From: an uncultured Bacteroidia bacterium
Lineage (GTDB): Bacteria; Bacteroidota; Bacteroidia; Bacteroidales; CAJPTX01
Direction of reading: 5' to 3'
DNA length: 64,000 bases
Assembly (NCBI GenBank): GCA_938038735.1
Contig: CALHSW010000074.1
Span: 85,867 to 149,866 of the forward strand
A model generated the notes under the pieces. The model had not been told where the DNA came from. It worked only from the letters and a program-made list of their open reading frames with translations, and did not search any database. This document shows positions 53,548 to 62,500 of the stretch, one piece after another (within the stretch, counting starts at the first letter, position 1; every line of letters starts with the position of its first letter). Made by a program: the position numbers and the translations under genes.

Positions 53548-56500
53548 ATGAAGGGACGATGTTTACTATGGATACTCCTGCTTCTAGCGCCCATAGGGCT
53601 GCAAGGGCAGGTGGTTCGGTTTGGGCAGTACGAGGTGCGGCCTGAGCAGAACGTGTTGGTGCAGGCCCGGCGAACGCGTGGGTTAGGCGCTGCGAAGAGC
53701 AGCCTAGAGCTGGGCTTGCCGCTGAACGGCAAGGTGAATGTGCTGATGCAATTCGCGAAGACTCCCACGGCGAATGATTTGCAGCGGTTGGAGGCTGCGG
53801 GGGTGGCCCTTTCGGGCTATGTAGGGGGGAACGCCTACTATGCCCAGGTGGAGCCCGGCAAGCGGCCGGCGGATTTCCGTGACCTAGGGGCGGTGTCGGT
53901 CATGACGATGCGTCCTGAGTGGAAGCTAGCGACACCGCTAGTGGCTGGAGAGATTCCGGACTGGGCGCAGCGAGGCCATGGGGATGTAGCGGTGACGCTG
54001 CATTGGTTCGGCAATGCGAGCGTGTCGTACGTACGAAGCTACGCCGCAGCACGAGGCTGGGCAATCGGGGAGGTGTCTGAGACGCTGCAGGCGATGGCGT
54101 TGACGCTCCCTGTTGACGCGGTAAAATCGTTGGCAGCGGAGCCGTGGGTACAGCATGTGGCGCTGGTCGACCCACCGCAGGAGCTGCTCAACTACGGCGG
54201 GCGTGTGCTGGGCGCCGCAATGCCAGCCACGCAGCCCCTGGCGCTGGGCGGTAGAGGATTGATGGGGAAGGGAGTACGTATAGGGCTGTGGGACGGTAAC
54301 ATAGAGAATCACGTGGACTACGGAAATAGGACGCATGTGCTGGAGTTTGAGACTTCGGTAGCAGAGTCGGGTGGGCATGGAATGCACACTGCGGGTACGC
54401 TGGTCGGGGCTGGGGTTCTCAATCCACTAGCTCAGGGCATGGCGCCGAAGGCAGAGCTGTATGCCTCTAACTTCAACACGCAGCGTAATGGACTCTCGGT
54501 GGCCGAGGAGATGGAGCAAGTGTACCAAAAGTATAACATTGCGCTCACCTCCAATTCCTACGGAGTGCAGCTTGGGCGGGTCTGTGACATCTACGATTTG
54601 CTCTCCTACTCATTCATGCCGGGGCCGATGCTTACGGATATGCTCAGCAATATGTACCCAACGATGACCCACTTCTTCTCGGCGGGCAACTCGCAGGGCG
54701 AGTGCGATAGGAAGTATGGGTCGAATATGGCGCGGGCGAAGAATGTAATATACGTTGGCGCAGCGGATGAAGAAGGGTGGATTTCGGATTTCAGCAGCTT
54801 TGGCCCAACGGATGACGGTCGGCTTGTGCCGACGGTGTCGGCGAAGGGAGTGGATGTTACTTCCACCGTGGGGGCGAATGGATATGAGCAGATGAGTGGG
54901 ACCTCGATGGCGTGTCCAACCGCGGCGGGGTTAGCGGCGTTACTCACGGAGCGGTATCACCAGATGCATGGAGGGATGAACGCTAACTCGGCACTCGTGA
55001 AGGGATTGCTGGCGAATACGGCGGACGATATGGGGAACGATGGGCCAGACTACGAGTATGGGTATGGGATAGTGAATCTTGAGGCGGCATTGACATCCCT
55101 AGAGCAGGGCTGGTACACAGAGGGGGTGGTAGAGAGAGGCAAGGCACCGCTCGGCTATACGATAAAGGTGCCGAATGGGGTGAAGCGTATGCGCGTAATG
55201 CTCACGTGGATAGACCCCGCGGTGGTGAAAGAGTATCCCTACGGGGAGTCGGTTCTGATTAACGACCTTGACCTTGCCGTTGATGTGGCGGGCGCAGAGG
55301 TGTTGCCATGGGTGCTAGATCCGGCGAATCCGGGCGAGGCGGCGGTACGAGGGACAGACCATCGCAATAACATAGAGCAGGTGACGATAGATAACCCCGC
55401 GGGAGGAGCGGCCACGGTGCGAGTAACGGGAAGCGTGAAGGAGGGGACGGAGCAGAAATACGTACTGACATGGTATTTTGAGTACGGAAGTCCGTATCTG
55501 TTGCATCCCATAGGTGGAGAGCAATTTGAACCTGGCGATGTGCTGTTGGTGCGGGCGAACAATACGGTTGGGAGAACCCAGGTGGAGATTTCATACGATG
55601 ATGGGAAGACCTACGAGTATTTGGGCGCAGCGAGAGATATGTACAGCGTTGGGGTGAATATTCCGGAGGATGCGCCGCTGACGGCGATGGCGCGGATTCG
55701 CTTGACCGATTCGGAGGGGAACGTGGTGGTTTCGCCGAAGCCGTTTACGATAGCGCCCCGGCCGAGCGGGGTGAAGCTGGAGGCGGAGCCGTGCAGCGTA
55801 GCGAGTTGGAAGTTGGTGTGGAAGCCTGCGGGAGAAGGTTTGACGTATGTAGTGCTAAAGGCAGACGTGCCGAGCGGGGAGTGGACGAAGATCAATGAGG
55901 TGGTCGATACCACATATAGCATACAGGGCAGCGAAGTGACTATGGATGGGCGTAACGTGTTTGCCGTGGCGGTGAAAATGGATGATGGGAGTTTGGGGCC
56001 GCGGTCGATGGGCGTGCTGGTGAAGGAGCCTACGCCATTAGTATTGGCGAGTGAGGACATCCCGTTCAGCGAGACCTTTATAAACATACCATTGTCCAAC
56101 GCGAAGCTATCCTACGGGAAGAGTATGCGCATGGATTGGATGGAAACCCCTGCGAGTTTTGAGTTCCCATTAGGGTCGCACATTTTGTCAGTCCGTTCAA
56201 ATTTGAAGTTGTCGGGGGCAGTTTTTGAGAACGACACAGCAGTATTCACGCTGCGCCACTGCGAGCTAACCCTCCCTGCGGTAGCCGGAGGGGAGAAACT
56301 GCTATTTTACAGCTATAATGTGATGACTCCCTACGAGACCGCAGAGGATACGCAGCTGCGTCTGCAGGTGGATGGCGCAACGGTGAAGACGGCTACAGGC
56401 GCTGAGAGCTACACCGCGAGCGGGGAGGTGCGCGAGATGGTGTGGGATTTATCTGCGTATGCAGGGAAGAAGATAACCTTGGACATGCAGTTCTCGTCCA

Positions 56501-59500
56501 ATCAGGAGAACGGAAGGATAAGGTTCATGGAGTACGGCATTCGTATGGGTTCGAAAGATCCCGACGTGGGGCTATACTTGAACCAAAAGATACAGCGCAA
56601 GCCGAACATGGGGGTTGAGGAATTGCAAATGGTTGTCTATAATTGGTCGATGGGCGCCGTGCCGGAGGTACCGCTAGTGGTATCATTAGATGGGAAACAG
56701 GTGGCATCGTTGCTGGTGAAGGATCTGAAGCCCTTTGAGGAGCGGGTGGTAACGATACCGGTGGACTTCAGTACGACCGACAAGCAGGGCCACGAGTTCC
56801 AGGTAACCATGGCGGTATCACTGGCTGGGGATGTATACCCGCGCGACAATAAGGTGGAGACAAGGGTGTACAGCATGGGTGACATTTTCCCGCTGCCACC
56901 TGCGGAGCCGCGCTACTTCTTGGGTATGAAGCTGCTCTACGATCCGAGGATAGTGAAAAAGGTGGATACCCCCATTACCTTTACCGATGATGGAGGTCTT
57001 CTGCACGGCTATGGGAGAGATCACATCAGCTCGGTGAAATTCGTACCGACCGATCCCAATAAGGTGATATACATCGCCTTCAGGGAGTGCAATATGCGTG
57101 GATCTGACGTGCTTCAGATATATGCAGATGGGGTATCCCACGAATTCTTGGCGGACGATTTCAAATACTTGGATGAGGAGCTGACCTACGAATATAATGC
57201 GCAGACGGGCAGCGGGGCCAAGGCTTTTGTATCGCGAGCAGCTGATGGCTCTCTCATCACATTCTTTAACGATCGTTACTTTAGCGAGCCGGGGGATGGT
57301 TGGGTCGCGGAGGTGCGTCAGGTGGATCGCACCAATAGTCTACAGCTAGAGCCCCTCGCCGTGACCTATGAGGGGGATGCGGCGAAGGTTGTGGTTAAGG
57401 TCAAAAACAACACCCCGATTGAATTAAAGGATCTTGCAGGCAAATGCGTGCGGGAAGACTTGGATAAAGTCGTGAAGGAATTTACCATTGCGAGCGTGCC
57501 GGCAAACGGGGAGGCGACAATGGAGGTGAAGGTTGCGGCTCTACCTCCTACACGTGCGGGCCTGACGGTGACGGTGCAGAGGACAGATTTCGACATGAGC
57601 TATAGCACGCAGCATGTGGAGCTGTGGAACGATAGGTTCTGGAAAGGCGGAGTGATAAAAGGCACCAAATGGCAAGGGGTGAAGAACATAATGGTGCCGC
57701 CGGAGGAGGCCGAGGTGCAGTCGTACGGTGCGCGACAGGATTATGAGGTAGAAAAGAGCCTAAAGCTCTACACGAAGACGAAAAACCCGCTGTTCGTAAT
57801 GCTGGAGGAGGAGCCAACGCAGGAAGATATACCCGCGAGCATCCACGTGTGGATTGACCTTGATGATCAGGATGATGGGTTCAAGGACAATGCGCTGGAA
57901 CACTACAGCGTAGCGTTGGAAGAGGGCGAAACGGACTACGAGATACCTATAGATTTGACGGCCGCTACGGGGGTAAAGGCTGGCAAATTTAGGATGCGAG
58001 TGGCAGTGCTCCCGGATGTAGAAAAAGACAAATTCATTGCGGGAGATACGATAGCGTGGGGTAGGTCGGTAGACGTAACTGCGGAGGTGATAGAGACGAT
58101 TAATCCGAACGCAAACGACTTGGAGGTCCGCTTTAGGGGAGTGATAGCGTCTGGGGCTTCCCTCTCCTCGGAGCAGAAGGTGTCGGCATGGGTGATTAAC
58201 AATGGGTACCATGCGGTGAAGGACGTTCCGGTGGAACTCTACGTGAACGGAAAGCTCTTGGCAACCGAAACAGTAGCGGAAGAGATTCCTCCGTTCTACG
58301 AGAACGCTGTGGCCATTGACTTTGCGCAGACTGTAGATTTGAGTTGGGCGGGGAACTACACCCTGGAGCTAAAACTGCCGGACGATGGCGTAATGGAGAA
58401 CAACGTCGCGACGCAGGAGGTGCTATCGGTGTTGCCTTCATCGAAGGATAAGGTGTACGCATTGGATTTCATAGGAAAGGCCAAGGATACCGAAAAGATA
58501 GAGATGCCATCGCTGGCGGGAAAGGGTACTGAAATTACGCTGGAGGGATGGTTCAAGCTTGATAGGCCGCAGTTTGCTACGCTGTTCCAGGCGGCAGGGC
58601 TATGGGTGGTGTCAACCTATCAGATGGTCGGCGATTTGCCCGATAATGCGATAGCCATTATCGCGGGGCGTAGAATGCTCCGGTGTACACCTGGGGGGTC
58701 GTTTGAGCCGGGGCAATTCCACCATGTAGCCATGACGTTTGTTGTGAAGGAGGGCTTCTTTGAGTCCAGTACGGATTTGAACGTATATATTGATGGGAAG
58801 AAGATGGAGCTTGATGGGAGCGGGGACGATGCGGCTGGTTTTAGTGGGTTAACCATGGGCTCGAAGCTGAATGGCATGGTGAAGATGTTCCGTCTATGGC
58901 AGAGCGTGCGGAGTGAAGACGAGATATTCGGGAATATGTGGCGTAGCGTACGCGATAGCGAAGGGAATTTGCCGGAAGATTGCGCAGCAGAGTTTATGAT
59001 GAACGAGGGAGCGCATGCGTATCTCGCCTCGGGACAATCGCAGATAGCCAAGATAGTAAGCGAGCGTGTTGATGCGGCGAAGGAGACTGTTTGGAAAGAG
59101 CTTACGAATCTAGTTTCTAGTGTAGACTTTAAGGGGCAACTGTTCCCTTCGAAGGTGGAGAGCGATGGTGCGATAACGTTCATTATGCCGCATGGCTTTA
59201 GCAGCTTTGCAGAGGTGACCGGGAAGATAGTGGCATTGTGGCCTGGTACCAAACTTATATACCAGGGGGCGGAGGTGACGGAGGACACCAAGTTTGATTT
59301 CAGCGGTGCGGACCATGAGATTACCGTTACGGCATCGAAGACGCTATTCGGGATTCCGCTGGAGCAGAAAGAGGCGAAGATACGGATGAAGGTTGATGAG
59401 AATCCTGAGGCTAAGATTCTGAAGCTGCAAGTGCTTACGGCGAATAATCTGAACATGCTGGAAGACATAGAGCTTGACAATCTGGGGCAGACTATAGGGC

Positions 59501-62500
59501 TGAAGCCAAAGGATCAGCCGCCAGCACAGGCCGTTGACTTGACCCAATTGAAGGTAACCTTTACGAAGCTGTCCGATGGGGCGCAGCTGTACTATAAGGG
59601 CGAGAAGGTGGCAGAGGGTGCAACGCTAGCGCTGAACCTTGAGAGTCCGGTGTCGGTGAAGGTTGTGGCAAAGAATGGGCGAAATGTTGCCTTCTACACC
59701 TTGCAGGCGGAGAGGGAGCAGGCCATAGTTTGGAATCATCAGGACACCACGCTCGTCTATACCAGCGCTGTGGCACCTTTCGGCGCCACGAGCAGCGCGG
59801 GGCTTCCCGTGGTATACCATTCAAGCGATCCGAGCGTTGTGATGATAGATGCGGCTGGCAATCTGCATACGGCGGGTGTTGGAGTGGCGAATCTGATGGT
59901 TACGGCGGCAGCAGGCAAGGGTTACTCGGCAGCAGCGCCTAAGACGCTGAAGGCGGAGGTTACACGGGCCGCGTTGACGATTACGCCGCAGCCAATGACC
60001 ATGAAGGAGGGTGAAGAGGTGCCAGCGGTAGAGTTGCTCTACGATGGTCTTCTCTTCAATGAGGTGCGGAGCCAGGTCAAGCAGCCGATCTATAGGGTGT
60101 ATAAGGATGCTACACAGGTGTGGGATCCTAGCATGGGGATGCTTGATGCGGGTACGTACGATGTTAAGCCGAGCGGTGCCACTACCTATGAGGATGGCAA
60201 CTACAAGGTGACCCTACAGAATGGGCAATTGGAGGTTACGCCGTCTACGGATGTCAGGAAGGTTGAATTTGTGGTAGTTGATGATGCCAATACGGCGGTT
60301 GACGGTGCTGCGGTTGAGATTAATGGGGTCGCACTGACCACAGTAGGCGGAAAGGCTTCCATCCGACTGACGGAAGGCAGTTATCCGTATAGCGTGACGA
60401 AGGAAGGGTATCAGTTGGCGGATGGTGAGGTGCAGGTAGGCAATGCAGATGTTACCGAACCTGTAAGCCTGTTGAAGTTGAAATGGAAACTAAGCTACAC
60501 GGTGTCGGCAACCGATGGACATGGGGCGATATTCGGAGAGAAGAGCCAGATGGTGCCAGAGGGGGGTAGCGGAATGCCTGTTACCGCAGTGCCAGGCGAT
60601 GGCTACGTTTTCGATAAATGGAGTGATAACGGAAGCACGGATGTGACCCGTGAAGACTCTGATGTGCACGCAGATGTGAATGCGACGGCATCGTTCAAGC
60701 CTATAACGTTCACTGTTAGCTACACTGTAGGCGAAGGGGGCGAATGGGTGCGTGGGAAGCAACTGCAGACGCTGCAACGCGGGCAAGATGGGACAGAGGT
60801 TGAGGTGAAGGCCAAAGCGGGGTATATTTTCTTGGGCTGGAGTGATGGAGTGCGGTCGGAGAAGCGCAGCGAGAAGGCGGTAGAGGCCGACATCACCTTG
60901 GAGGCGCAGTTCTACAAGGTGTTCTCGCTTCCGTTATGCGAGGATTTTGAGTACTACGTGGGTATTCCTTACGCTTGGAGTGTTGATAATTACTCCACAC
61001 CCGATGCCAATGTGTGGACGTATGGAACGCATGGCAAAACTTTCAAGGAGTCGCCGAAGCGAGGAAGCTATATGTACGTAGATAGCGATGGTCAGGACAT
61101 AAGCTATAGCCAGAATACGGACTTGTATACCCCATGGTTGGACATAAATGGGGTGAAGCAAGACGTCGAGGTGAGCTATGATCTGTTCTTTAGGACGTAT
61201 GGTTATGGAAAAATGTCGGTGCTGTATAGTTTTGATGGTGTGCAGTGGGACACGATAGCAGCGGAGACTACCTCTGTGCCGTTCGGGACGGAGCCGAGGA
61301 GGGAGCTAACCATAGAGGCTGCCAAAGTAGCGGGGCAGAGCAAATTGCAGGTGAAATGGCATTACGAGGCGGAATATGATGGCTGGGTTGCGGTTGATAA
61401 CGTCCACATTGCCGCTAAGGAGGCCGATCGCGTAATAGAGTACTACGCAGGCGAGCATGGGAAGCTGGAGAGCGCAACGAGTGCTGGACCAGTAGCGCAA
61501 ATAAAGGTGACCACCCCGAAGGGTACGTTGGGCGAGGCGGTAACGGCCGTTCCGGATCCTGGGTATGCGTTCTACCGCTGGGTGGAAGATAACAAGCTTG
61601 ACGCTACGCGCCAGGATAGCGTGGACGGGCGCTACACGGCGAGCTTCAAGCTGGCCCCGACAACGAAGTACACCCTTACCTACACGGCAGATGAGCGGGG
61701 GCGGATTGAGGGATTTGCGAGGCAGCAGGTCGGAAGCGGTGAGAACTCTATCGCAGTTACGGCTGTCGCCCTGAATGGCAAGGACAAATTTGTTCAGTGG
61801 AGCGATGGAAGGACTGACAATCCGCGCGTTGACAGTGATGTTACCCAAGATAACACGGTGAAGGCGCAGTTTAGCCCACGGTACAAGGTGAATATGTCTA
61901 CGGATGGCTGGGGTGAGCTTACGGCCACCGTTAATGGTGATCCGCTGCCCGAAGACGGTATAGTGGATCCGAATACGAAGGTGACATTTACCGCCCAACC
62001 CATTGATGGCTATAAGATAGCGGAATGGAAGGGAGTAACGTTTACGCAGACGGCCCCAGAGGCGATAAGGGAGCTTGAGGTGGTTAAAGACACGACGGTA
62101 TCTGTGGATTTTGAACCCATTGAGGTAGGACTTACCTTCGTGGTAGTTAAAAAGGGTACTTCGGTGGCTATTCCTGGGGCTGCTGTGCAGCTGGATGGTA
62201 TGGCGCCAAGGTTCACGGATGCGGCAGGAAAGGTAGTGTACGAGAATCTGCATTACGGTAGGTATAACTACAGCGTTTCGTTGCGGGGAGGCTTAATGGT
62301 GACCTCGGCTGTAGAGGTGCGAAGCAACGTCACAAAGCAGGTGGAGTTGGAGTGGGATGGCGTAGAGGTAACCTTCGCGGTGAAAGAAGGAACGAATACG
62401 CTGGCGGGTGCTGTTGTTACGGTTGATGGAACGAAGGTGGAGACTAATAGCCAAGGTGAGGCGATATTCAGCCTAGCCAAAGCGAAGCATGATTACACCG